From the NCBI RefSeq assembly GCF_001039355.2, contig NW_019776145.1, forward strand, positions 1 through 32,872: 32,872 nucleotides of DNA. The letters run 5' to 3'. A program made the position numbers and the translations under genes. The notes beneath the pieces are model-generated. The model saw only the letters and a list, made by a program, of their open reading frames with translations, ran no database searches and was not told the origin of the DNA. Below are positions 12,308-23,600 of this stretch, one piece after another. Each line of letters starts with the position of its first letter. The stretch's first letter is position 1. Source of the stretch: Lingula anatina. Taxonomy: Eukaryota > Brachiopoda > Lingulata > Lingulida > Lingulidae.

Positions 12308-12837
12308 ATGGTGGGCTAAAATTAGCAATCCGAGAGGAAACCTGCCATCTTTCTTTGTTTACCGAGTTGGGGTTCTAAATTCAAACTGCACGGTTTAATC
12401 TCTGCGTGTTGTCCGGGTTTGCCTGAACGCACGTGCTGGGACGACCTACTTCTCACCAGGGGAAACCAGATTTTACCACATTTTCCTACATCAGATAAAT
12501 TCGGCCTTTCCACAGGTTTGATTACTTATTATCCATGATTTGTTTTCCTCTCTATGGGATATTGCCCAGCTTAGCATAACTGTGAAGTAAATAAATAACC
12601 CATAAACAATTTAAGATCACAATTCATGGAACACTCTATTCGCGTTTGAGAATAAAAAATGGTATGTAGTATGTAACCATTTGCAGGAAACTGGACAAGG
12701 GAAATATTGGTAAAAAATGGAAAAGTACCAATTTAGTAACGCTTCCTTATCTTGAAACATTCTTGTGTGTTCAGCTGCAAAACTCCCCATGTTGTCTTGC
12801 TGCGAACATATCTTTAGTCACCTCCCCTTCCTCCATG

Positions 12838-12884
12838 ATTGGAATCTTCCGGATCTGGTTCTCATCATCTCAGTGAATATAAAT
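12838..12884 (+). promoter_or_regulatory. PVF core promoter, copy A (inverted CCAAT, ETS, TATA)
   Basis: ATTGG (inverted CCAAT) at 12838-12842, TTCCGG (ETS core) at 12847-12852 and TATAAAT at 12878-12884 have sensible spacing. Transcription is expected near 12910, giving a 5' UTR of about 230 bases before the ATG at 13141. Confidence 0.55.
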
Positions 12885-13013
12885 CTACGGTTGTCCGCGC
12901 CACAGTATTTACTCTGTATTTACTGTGTGTGATAAAACTCACCACAAACGAACAGGAACGACGAACAAACTAAACCAACTTCGTGAGAGCCTCTAAGTGC
13001 AATTAGCTCTTTT

Positions 13014-13058
13014 ATGATAGAAATCCGTCGGAAAAATCTTAATTTTGAAGGAATATAA
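13014..13058 (+). other. Upstream ORF (14 codons) in the PVF 5' UTR, copy A only
   Basis: ATG at 13014 opens a 14-residue frame ending in TAA at 13056-13058, ahead of the PVF start. In copy B the ATG is ATC, so the uORF is missing. It could lower translation from copy A transcripts; this is inference. Confidence 0.4.
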
Positions 13059-13140
13059 ACGTTTGGAATTTATTGTGGAACCAGAAACAACGAACAAGAA
13101 GACAGACAAGAACGTACTTAAAACACACACGGTTGTCAAG

Positions 13141-15192
13141 ATGTCTTGGATCGCTTATTTCGTTTGTGTTTTTGCGGTGCTCCACGGTTCGCTGGCTGAC
13201 GTAAGTATACCTTCTATATGAGTGATTAAAAACGGGGAAAGGGATTTGAAAGAAAGTAAATAAGACGAGGTACAATAATTAAAATCCTGACTCAAAATAT
13301 TACCTATCTTAGATCCAAACCAAGTCTGTAATAATAAACTGCTGCCATCAATGTACAGTGTATCACTGTGTATTTCGTGTCTAACTACCCTGTGCATGAA
13401 TGAATAAAACGTCTTCCGAAATATTAAACCTTCAGGAGTTCACAAGTACTATATCTAGGTATACATCGACACTGTCTTGGCTGATTAGGGGACAATTAGG
13501 GTTAACGTTAGTTCTCGGTAATACCTTAATTCTTAATTGTTATCGTATATATCTTTAGATCAAACCAAAATAAATATATCGGATCTAAATCCAGATCTTC
13601 AAAGATATCAGCATTTAGATTTCAGCTATCGAAATGTACAGAGTCGAATTCTTTTCTTGCCCACTTTTATGCATCTTAAAATTAGTTGTAGAAAGAAATA
13701 AAATCAGGGGGGATACCTCTTAATCGTTCACGCCTCCCTTTAAAGACATTTGGTAACAGTTTTTATAGTTCTCTTGCTGCAAGGAATTGCGCAGTGCTTC
13801 AAGGTAATCCAAGGGTCGTGGTAGCTAAAATAATATTAACCAACTTTATAGAGGGTTACAAACGTTTGTGGAAAACAGGAACCGATCGATCTGCCGAAAT
13901 TTTAGGGTATACATGTATTCTTCACTAGAAGGCAAATGAGTGAGGGCAAAATTGATCATAATTCTATACCAAAGTTCTCGTTGGACAAAAGAGAAAGATT
14001 TGTCGTGGATTAGCCATAGACATATCTAAGAAAATCTAAAAATAAGTTCAATCTGTGGTCCTGGCTGAGGGTGGTATGTAGTACTAGTATGCGTGTAGGA
14101 GAAACGGATGATAATGACAATCCCGATCAAATCGAAGGTCAGACACGGTCTGTACGTAATAATGTTGGGATGGGCAAGTGCGGGCGAGTGCTGGCGAGTG
14201 CGGGTAGCGGCGTGGTCAACGTGAGCACTAAGTAGTATGGTTAGTGTGCATGATTCATATTGGTATGGCAATAGTAGAAAAACAAATAGTGGATATTTCT
14301 AATGATCATGTAGGAGGGAGGAAAGGATGAGAAAGAGAGAGATGTCATCCAACTATTTATGTAGTACAAATGCATAGTTGATGTTCGTATTGTGATCATT
14401 TCTGTTGTATTTAAACCGTCAGGTTTTATTTGTAAACATCTGTAACGCAAGAGCTGTCATATGCTTTCTGGCACACTATAAGTATCCCCGTGCCTGGTAA
14501 ATAAACCCTGGTGGCAGGGCTCATTCTCCAGCTAGCATCTTAGCAGACTTCATTTTGTTACTAGTAAATGACGCATGCTCGTGTCTTAATATTTTGGTAA
14601 AGTCAACCACAAGTACGAAAAACTACACGCAAAACTCCTTAGTTAAGTGCGTTATTGCTGTAAGTTATAAGACTCCCAGATCACCGACAGAAACGAACTG
14701 TTAAACAAAATTAAAACGTCATGTATTCACTTCCAACATGCTCCAAATCAGACCAAGTTTTAACATAAAATTGTCGCCGATATTTTACGACATAAGAACA
14801 TTTTCCAGATAAAAACACAGTGGCATTTTACACGTTTTGCTGGGTGCGCATTATTGTTTCGTTTTGTTTTGGAGATATTATATTACAATGAATAAAATTC
14901 CATACCGAAGAAAACAACGGAAAGACAGTGTCAGTGTACTTTACAGCGAAAAGAAACACGACAATCATCATCCAAGTAAACTATTTATCCACGTGACCTT
15001 TGAAAATTAAATTTTATGACCAGATATAACTTTAACTGTAACTTCGCCTTATACTTAAAACCTCCTGGGTTGATGTTTACTGTCAATTTAAATGATATTC
15101 AATTCGATCATTTCAGCCTCCGGCCAGTTTCTTACTGAAAGCCGACCGGTTTCGGGATCCCGATGATTTCATCAGAGAGTTCGTGGATACAG
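13141..15192 (+). CDS. Alternative or duplicate PVF exons 1 and 2, copy A
   Basis: Exon 1 (13141-13200) encodes a signal peptide beginning MSWIAYFVCV and ending GSLA-D, followed by a GT donor. Exon 2 (15117-15192) encodes PPASFLLKADRF...FVDT and ends in phase 1 at CAG followed by GCGAGT, a GC donor. Exon 2 is base-for-base identical to copy B; exon 1 differs by two bases (Ile to Val). The phase-1 end fits exon 3 at 20371. Exon 2 of copy A cannot be joined to exon 2 of copy B in frame, because that exon starts in phase 0. Copy A would therefore be used instead of copy B, be non-functional, or be an assembly artefact. Confidence 0.7.
14888..15010 (+). other. Small ORF (40 codons) conserved in both cassettes, function unknown
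   Basis: MNKIPYRRKQRKDS... lies in PVF intron 1, about 110 bases upstream of exon 2. The copy B version (19323-19442) stays open with one in-frame 3-base deletion. It is probably chance conservation between recent copies. No family is recognised. Confidence 0.2.
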
Positions 15193-15551
15193 GCGAGTAC
15201 TGAAAACCACAAATACCACTTATCCATGATTGTCATTTCCTCGTATATTTTATACTTGAATTATGAAGTGCATGGAAGCGAGATCATAGGAAATGGGTTC
15301 TCTGATAGACGGAGGGGGTGGGGGTGGAGGTATTGCTTAAAAAGCCTAGCACTTATTGTTTATCAAGTTTTTTTTACAGTAGAACTTCAGACACCCAGTG
15401 AGTTTTTTAAAAGATGGTCGTGGTGGTTTGAGGGGGAGGGGGGATTTGGTGCAAAATGCTTTATCAAAACATCAACGACTTTTGATAACTTTTTGACTCT
15501 TTCCTCCTAATGTCCCAGTGCCAACTCTACCGTTTATAAACTTTTTTCAGT

Positions 15552-15552
15552 N
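15552..15552. other. Single ambiguous base (n)
   Basis: The only n in the window, placed exactly where homology of cassette A ends and the dispersed repeat begins. Some short-read scaffolders write one n at a join with an estimated gap of zero or less, so this may be a contig join. Confidence 0.9.
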
Positions 15553-15725
15553 CATTTCCAAGGTGTGACTTCGAACCTCCACGGGCTTGAAGACCCATGC
15601 TAGTCACATTTTGTGAAAATCCATGACAATAATTTTATTATTAAAAATCGATGATCATTATGCTGTTAAGCATTATGTAATGTTGCATCAAAATAGAAGA
15701 AAACACAATTTTTGGTGCTGCTGCC
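15553..15725 (+). repeat. Dispersed repeat, copy 1 (between the two cassettes)
   Basis: About 173 bases from CAAGGTGTGACTT through GGCTTGAAGACCCATGCTAG to GGTGCTGCTGCC. It matches, in reverse complement, 32689-32866 in the SH3D19 intron. The class is unknown. It has a small GGG...CCC hairpin (around 15590-15600) and no coding capacity or clear terminal repeats. Confidence 0.85.
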
Positions 15726-16815
15726 TTGTTGTAATTACCGCGGTGTGTAAGCCAAACTACATACAGTACATTCCCTATTCATCAAGCGGTTACGGTGACA
15801 GCGCAGATCAACTCATGAAACAACTGGTAACAGTGCCGGCATGGCTCGCCAGAAAGATAATTAACCAGTTTACCCGTAGCATTTTCCCACGTTTGAAATG
15901 GACATCACAGGCTCTACACGGTTATCAACATTTCTGTGCGCTGACTGTCTCTTTCATACAACAAAAATGATATTTAATCCGGGCACCTGTCATCGGTAAA
16001 TTGTCATATAATATGAGTAGGCCTACTACACTGTAGTACGGAGAAGTTTTTGTGTGTGCGCTATTAATTGTTATTGACATGCCATTTCAATTACTAAATT
16101 ATCCATGGGGTTAAAGAATCAGACTGAATAAAATGTGAAATAAAGAGCATGACGTGAGAGCACTTACCTTATCGGAAACACTCGATGTCATTTGGTTTTA
16201 CTCGGCGCCGAAATGCATATCGATGGTATTTCCTCCCGTTTCTTCCTTGTCTTCGTTGTGAGAATCAGTCACTTGATCTTATATGTATCATCAATCAAAT
16301 GGCATCGTTATTGTCTCTTTTAGATATTTTTGCTAGTTAATGATGTACGTATTTATTATTTCGCTGAAAAGTGACGGCTACAACATTTCTTAAATTGTGA
16401 AATCAGAGAACCTGCATGACTATATAAGTTTTTATCTGACATAACAATTAAAAGGTCTGATAAAATTTTAAAAAGAAAGAAAAACATTTAATAATTTTCA
16501 GAAAGTTACTTTGGAGATGATAATAAGGAAAATATTTTGCCATGATTTTTTTTTTTTTTTTGAAAGGAGATGGGTGTATTTATATCATTTGCTTGTAACT
16601 CTTGCTAACGCCCTCTGCTGCGGCCAACACGCCAACTTGCAAGATTGCCTGTATAAGCCTCTCTCTCTCTCTCGATCCATTCCTCTATACTTTCTCCAAA
16701 ATAACAAAAAACAATAAAAAACAATCAGAAAGCAATACGGTTATCAACCGTGCCTTTTTAGGGTAAATTGCTAAAACAAAAGCCCCACTGTGGAAAATTT
16801 GCGTAATATTTAGTG

Positions 16816-16823
16816 TGACGTCA
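16816..16823 (+). promoter_or_regulatory. Consensus CRE (TGACGTCA), copy B
   Basis: Same palindrome as at 12300-12307. It is intact although bases just downstream of it differ between copies. Confidence 0.45.
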
Positions 16824-17352
16824 ATGCCGGGCTAAAATTAGCAATCCGAGAGGAAACCTGCCATCTTTCTTTGTTTACCGAGTTGGGGTTCTAAATTCAA
16901 ACTGCACGGTTTAATCTCTGCGTGTTGTCCGGGTTTGCCTGAACGCACGTGCTGGGACGACCTACTTCTCACCAGGGGAAACCAGAATTTACCACATTTT
17001 CCTACATCAGATAAATTCAGCCTTTCCACAGGTTTGATTACTTATTATCCATGAATAGTTTTCCTCTCTGTGGGATATTGCCCAGCTTAGCATAACTGTG
17101 AAGTAAATAAATAACCCATAAACAATTAAAGATCACAATTCGTGGAACACTCTATTCGCGTTTGAGTATAAAAAATGGTATGTAGTATGTAACCATTTGC
17201 AGGAAACTGGACAAGGGAAATATTGGTAAAAATGGAAAAGTACCAATTTAGTAACGCTTCCTTATCTTGAAACATTCCTGTGTGTTCAGCTGCAAAACTC
17301 CCCATGTTGTCTTGCTGCGAACATTTCTTTAGTCACCTCCCCTTCCTCCATG

Positions 17353-17399
17353 ATTGGAATCTTCCGGATCTGGTTCTCATCATCTCAGTGAATATAAAT
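17353..17399 (+). promoter_or_regulatory. PVF core promoter, copy B (inverted CCAAT, ETS, TATA)
   Basis: The same elements as in copy A: ATTGG at 17353-17357, TTCCGG just after, and TATAAAT at 17393-17399. Sequence just past the TATA box differs: copy A has a small local duplication around the expected start site (TATTTACTCTGTATTTACTG) and copy B does not. Confidence 0.55.
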
Positions 17400-17645
17400 C
17401 TACGGTTGTCCGCGCCACAGTATTTACTGAGTGTGATTAAACTCACCACAAACGAACAGGAACGACGAACAAACTAAACCAACTTCGTGAGAACCTCTAA
17501 GTGCAATTAGCTCTTTTATCATAGAAATCCGTCGGAATAATCTTAATTTTGAAGGGAATATAAACGTTTGGAATTTATTGTTGAAACAGCAACAACGAAC
17601 AAGAAAATAGACAAGAACGTACTTAAAACACAAACGGTTGTCAAG

Positions 17646-20600
17646 ATGTCTTGGGTTGCTTATTTCGTTTGTGTTTTTGCGGTGCTCCACGGTTCGCTGG
17701 CTGACGTAAGTATACCTTCTATATGAGTGATTAAAAACGGGGAAAGGGATTTGAAAGAAAGTAAATAAGAAGAGATACAATAATTAAAATCCTGACTCAA
17801 AATATTACCTATCTTAGATCCAAACCAAGTCTGTAATAATAAACTGCTGCCATCAATGTATAGTGTATCACTGTGTATTTCGTGTCTAACTATACCCTGT
17901 GTATGAATGTATAAAACGATGTCTTCAGAAATTTAAACCTTCAGGAGTTCACAAGTGCCATATCTGGGTATAAATCGACACTGTCTTTGCTGATTATGGA
18001 CAATTAGGGTTAACATTAGTTCTAGGTAATACCTTAATTCTTAATTGTTATCGTATATTTCTTTAGATCAAACCAAAATAAATATATCGGATCTAAATCC
18101 AGATCTTCAAAGATATCAGCGTTTAGATTTCAGCTATCGAAATGTACAGAGTCGAATTCTTTTCTTGCCCACTTTTATGCATCTTAAAATTAGTGGTAGA
18201 AAGGAATAAAATCTTAATCGTTCACGCCTCCCTTTAAAGACATTTGGTAACAGTTTTTATAGTTCTCTTGCTGCAAGGAATTGCGCAGTGCTTCAAGGTA
18301 ATCCAAGGGTCGTGGTAGCTAAAATAATATTAACCAACTTTATAGAGGAGGGTTACAAACGTTTGTGGAAAACAGGAACCGATCGATCTGCCGAAATTTT
18401 AGGGTATACATGTATTCTTCACTAGAGGGCAAATGAGTGAGGACATAATTCTATATCAAAATTGTCGTTGGACACATGAGAAAAATTTGTCGTGGATTAG
18501 CGACAGACATATATGAGAATATCTAATAAAATTCAATCTGTGGTCCTGGCTGAGGGTGGTATGTAGTACTAGTATGTAGGAGAAACGGATGATAATGACA
18601 ATCCCAATCAAATCGAAGGTCAGACACGGTCTGTACGTAATAATGATGGGATGGGCGAGTACTGGCGAGTGCGGGTAGCGGCGTGGTCAACGTGAGCACT
18701 AAGTAGTATGGTTAGTGTGCATGATTCATATTGGTATGGCAATAGTCAATAGTAGAGAAACAAATAGTGGCTATTTCTAATGATCATGTATCGGTAGGAG
18801 GGAAGAAAGGATGAGAGAGAGAGATATGTCATCCAACTGTTTATGTAGCACAAATGCATAGTTGATGTTCGTTTTGTGCTCATTTCTATTGTATTTAAAC
18901 CGTCAGGTTTTATTTGTAAACATCTGTAGCGCAAGAGTATCCCCGTGCCTGGTAAATAAAGCCTGGTGGCAGGGACCATTCTCCAGCTAGCATCTTAGCA
19001 GACTTCATTTTGTTACTAGTAAATGACGCATGCTCGTGTCTTAATATTTTGGTAAAGTCAACCACAAGTACGAAAAACTACACGCAAAACTCCTTAGTTA
19101 AGTGCGTTATTACAAGACTCCCAGATCACCGACAGAAACGAACTGTTAAACAAAATTAAAACGTCATGTATTCATTTCCAACATGCTCCAAATCAGACCA
19201 AGTTTTAACATAAAATTGTCGCCGATATTTTACGACATAAGATAAAAATGCACAGTGACATTTTACACGTTATGCTGGGTGCGCATTATTGTTTCGTTTT
19301 GTTTTGGAGATATTATATTACAATGAATAAAATTCCATACCGAAGAAAACAACGGAAAGACAGCAGTGTACTTTACAGCGAAAAGGAACACGACAATCAC
19401 CATCCAAGTAAACTATTTATCCACGTGACCTTTGAAAATTAAATTTTATGACCAGATATAACTTTGGCTGTAATTTCGCCTTATACTTAAAACTTCCTGG
19501 GGTGATGTTTACTGTCAATTTAAATGATATTCAATTCGATCATTTCAGCCTCCGGCCAGTTTCTTACTGAAAGCCGACCGGTTTCGGGATCCCGATGATT
19601 TCATCAGAGAGTTCGTGGATACAGGCGAGTACTGAAAACCACAAATACCACTTATCCATGATTGTCATTTCCTCGTATATTTTATGCTTGAATTATGAAG
19701 TGCATAGAAGCAAGATCACAGGAAATGGGTTCACTGATAGACGGAGGGGGGTGGGGGGGGGTGGAGGTATTGCTGAAAAAGCCTGGCACTTATTGTTTAT
19801 CAAGTTTTTTTTACTGTAGAACTTCAGACACCCAGGAGGTAGGGGGAGATTTGGTGCAAAAAAGCTTTATCAAAAAACCAACGGATTTTGATAACTTTTT
19901 GACTCTTTCCCCTTAATGTCCCAGTGTCAAATCTACCGTTTTGTAATCTTTTTTCAATTTCGTTTGTCAGCTCTCATCATCTGATACGTAAATGGAAAAT
20001 GGAAATTTAACCAATATAACGCTATGTTAATGCTAATTATTTCTGTATATTGAAATATCGATCCCATAGTCTGTATGTTATTTATAAGTTTGCTTACCTC
20101 CGCGGGGGTTCATCCTATTCACAAGTTGAAGCAATATCCTGGATGCATCATTAACTACTCCTACAAGAGGTCCATTTAGCTGTTCAAGCAAGGTATAAAA
20201 CTGGCTGTGTAACAGTTAGACGGCATCACGTCATCCGTCTTCATATCACCACATTGCCCAACTTTCATTATGTATATGGCATATTGTTCCATAAACACCA
20301 AAAACACGTACAACTGACCGACTAAATCATTCTACTTGTGTACACATTAAAGGGAATTATTCTATTCTAGGTAGCATTTCTTCGCAGCAGATGGAAGAAA
20401 TTAACTCGGCGATACGGGACATGCGGGAACAAGGTACGGTAGAGGATGTTCTTATTTCCTTGCTGTGATAAACAGAAACCACTTGGATTAGCATCTTGTT
20501 CTGCCAAACATAACACTACGACCACTGAGCGTCGAGTTCAATTATGTTAGTGAAAAAAAAATGAAACAATAAAAAATAAAAAAGCGTGTAGGTCTAAGTT

Positions 20601-23600
20601 TAGCGTGCCACGTGAGCGACTGTAGCCCTCTGTGGCACTGAGTTACATGTAAAAGACCACCACAACAGGTGGATGTTTTTTTAAGTATGTATTACTTAAG
20701 TAACCACCTTGACAGCCTCGAGGTTTTATTGTTATGGTTTCAATCAAACCGTTTAATTTTGGGATCAAAAGCAGTTTAAGTCTAAGCTGTTCATAAATCC
20801 GTCAAGGCGACATATATCATACATGTATGTATCAAGGGCACAAGCCTATATCGTAGGGAATATGTCTGTTAAAATCATTTTAGAACATCATTTTCATGTT
20901 TGTAGACACAGTGTTTGGTTAGTACACATTACCAGCCGGTACAGTGTACCCATTCTATTGTATCTTTGTCCCTGATTTTAAATTGAGAATCTAAACTTTC
21001 AGTTTGACTTCTGGAGTCTTAAAGCCTTGACTCAATCTATAATATTGCATACGACGTATGCACTGGACCTGCAGTGAAAGCGGGTTTAGCTAATCATTTC
21101 TTTCACAAAGGCACAGTTGCAATATAATTTTCCAAGAACAAAGTAATGTAATTTCAAGTCGACGGCGCTTAGTTTACTTTGCTAAAGAGTACCTTTTATA
21201 GCTTGTTTGATAATTTAAAAGTCATGAAGCGCAATCAAATCAATTCTAGTTTGAAAGCACTGCTAAAAGCATGACATGCACACGTGTTTCTTTAGAGGAA
21301 AACATCATGTTTGCGTCTGTTGGTATTAATGCCAGATATCTCTTAAATCTACTTTCTCATTTTACACATTTCAACATGAACGAAATTTTTTGTACTCAAG
21401 GAGCCAAGTACATCACTTGTAATTGCATCTGATCCTTAACGTAAAAAGTACGAGTTCTATCATACAGTGATGTGTAGATCAAATTTACAGCTGGTTTAAC
21501 CGTTTTGTAGTTTTATTAAAGGGTAGGGGCCTTATTTTTTTCCGCCTAAAACCTTATCTGAAAAGAAGATTAAAAGCATAATGTAGTTACAGATATGGAA
21601 TGCATTGCTCTTTTGAATACCAAAACCGTTTTGAAAACCGTTTCTTGGAAGGAAGTGGTTATCAGTTTGCTTTCAATCGTACTAGAAAACAGTAGCAGGA
21701 ATAACTAAAATCTCAATCAGAAATTAAAAAAAAAATAGAAAGAAGGGCGGAAAATTTCTGATTAAAAGCTTCTACGTGCTGATATCGCTGATATCACTTA
21801 AACATACAGACTAAATTTGATATGTAATGAATCTGAAAGTATTTATAGAATAAAGATGAAACATTTAAGAAGTGTCAGTTCTTACTAATAATCTTTGCAC
21901 AGTTCAAAAATTATCCATAAATGTCTATATCTGTTTTTTTTTTCAGTATATTTTCATTATGTTGAGTGTACGAAAACATTTAATTCAAGTCATACATGTA
22001 CCATAAATACTAGAAAAAAAAACCCATTTTATTGAACAATATACAATAACATCTTTTAATAATTGAGCTTTTTTTACTTTTCAGGTCGACGCCCAAACAG
22101 ATGTAAGTGACATTTTCCAGTTCTAGTCCCAATCAATACACATATAAATATGGGATTTAGGAATCCCACTAATTTCATAGTAATTAATTAATAGCCCTGT
22201 GATTATTAATTTCCCTTTTCCTGTTCTATGTAGTCTTGCACGTTTCAACGACAGCACTTTCGATTTTGTACCCAGTGTAGTGTGTTAAATGGATTTGTTA
22301 ACTGTCGATTATCAACATAAACATCTTTTTTTCTAATCCATAAACGTGTAGACACAGTCGCCAGTACAAACACTCTGAATGATGGCTGCATACCGGAACA
22401 GACGGCTGTGGCTTTGAATGAGGGTTCAGATCCAAATGTCCTTACGTTTCCCGTGTGTGTCAAAGTGTCTCGGTGCGGAGGCTGCTGCGGATCTGAAACC
22501 ACTACTTGTGGTCCGTCACCAGGGGGCACTGTCACTGTGTCCAAGAGGGTATGTGTGCGTTTGAGAGAGAGAGAGAGAGAGATCACACCAACTTCTGTAT
22601 ATTTGCATATTTATGCAATTACGCATTTAAGGCAAAACAAGTCTTGAAATTACATGCAGTATGATAGGTACAGCGGTAAAACAATTTATTTTCCTTGTTT
22701 TTTTCGCATTTCATGTCTTATTAAAATCGAACATTTTATATAATTGATGCTGCTTTGTACTAATAGTAGTTATATTTTAAATATATTTTAAATAAGGGTT
22801 ACAGCAACGCGCTTACGAGTCAAATGAGCATGAGAGAGAGAGGAGAGAGAGAGATTTCTTACATAAGTTCCGCACGGCGATTACGATGAATCTTTAAAGT
22901 GTGTTCTTTTAATTATATTCTTTGTAATGTAACGTAGCATTCAACGATGTAGTTATTCTCAAATTTTACTAGGTAATGAAATTCGAGGGCACAGCGTATA
23001 ACCTGAACAATTTGAAGTACATTGGGGCGGAAACGAAACTCATCGAGGAGCACACTGCATGTCAGTGCCAGTGTAAGGTGAAGGCAGGGGATTGTAACCC
23101 CGCCGTACACATCTATGATCAGGACAACTGCCGCTGTAAGTGCAAGGTGCCGCAGATCAGCTGTTCCTCTGGGATGGTGTGGGACGATTCCACGTGCAGG
23201 TAATGCTGGATCTTGAATTATTTTAGGATAATTTGATTTTTGTTTGCTTGCTTTGGTAATGCTGGGTTTCGGTTTATCTCACGTGTTGGTGGTTCTGAAA
23301 TTCGTTTTATCTCACGTGTTATTAACATTGACTTCGGTCCTTCTCACGTGTTGGTAACACTGAATTTAGATTTAGTTCACGTGTTAGTAATACTGTATTT
23401 CAGTGTCTCTCACGTGTTGGCATAAAAATACTAACTTTCTATTTATTTCACGCACAGGTGATGTTTTATGTTTGATTTATTTAATGTGTAAATCTTGAAT
23501 TTCGATGGATACACTAAATTTCGCTTTATTGAATACAAGTGTTGTGCTGATTCCTCCTTAACTTCATGTGTTGTAGCAGTAGAATTCGTTTTCTCACCTA

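Larger units (their letters stand above)
11185..15551 (+). repeat. Duplicated cassette, copy A (about 4.3 kb): PVF promoter and exons 1-2
   Basis: This block matches 15726-19960 in the same orientation almost end to end, with scattered substitutions and small indels; long stretches look well above 90% identical by eye. It carries a CRE, ETS site, inverted CCAAT, TATA box, 5' UTR, signal-peptide exon and exon 2. It differs from copy B by a long (ATTT)n at about 11988-12050, lack of a CCCTCTGCTGCGG segment, and short TAGGCCTA indels. Its right end coincides with the only ambiguous base in the window (n, 15552). Confidence 0.95.
15726..19960 (+). repeat. Duplicated cassette, copy B (about 4.2 kb): PVF promoter and exons 1-2
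   Basis: Second copy of the cassette at 11185-15551, directly followed by the single-copy PVF exons. Homology fades near 19960. The left end abuts a dispersed repeat (15553-15725). In copy B the (ATTT)n array is a short T run, and the 5' UTR upstream ATG of copy A is absent. Confidence 0.95.

Noticed and set aside
13487-13510. TTAGGG-like words suggesting an interstitial telomere
   Set aside because: Only one TTAGGG with a degenerate neighbour, not an array.
19740-19765. G-rich runs as a G-quadruplex (also 15310-15330 and 15427-15445)
   Set aside because: Run lengths differ between the copies and are intronic. Homopolymer instability explains them, and no regulatory context is visible.
23248-23425. 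CRISPR-like regular repeats
   Set aside because: The units are contiguous and drifted with no unique spacers, and the genome is eukaryotic. It is a minisatellite.
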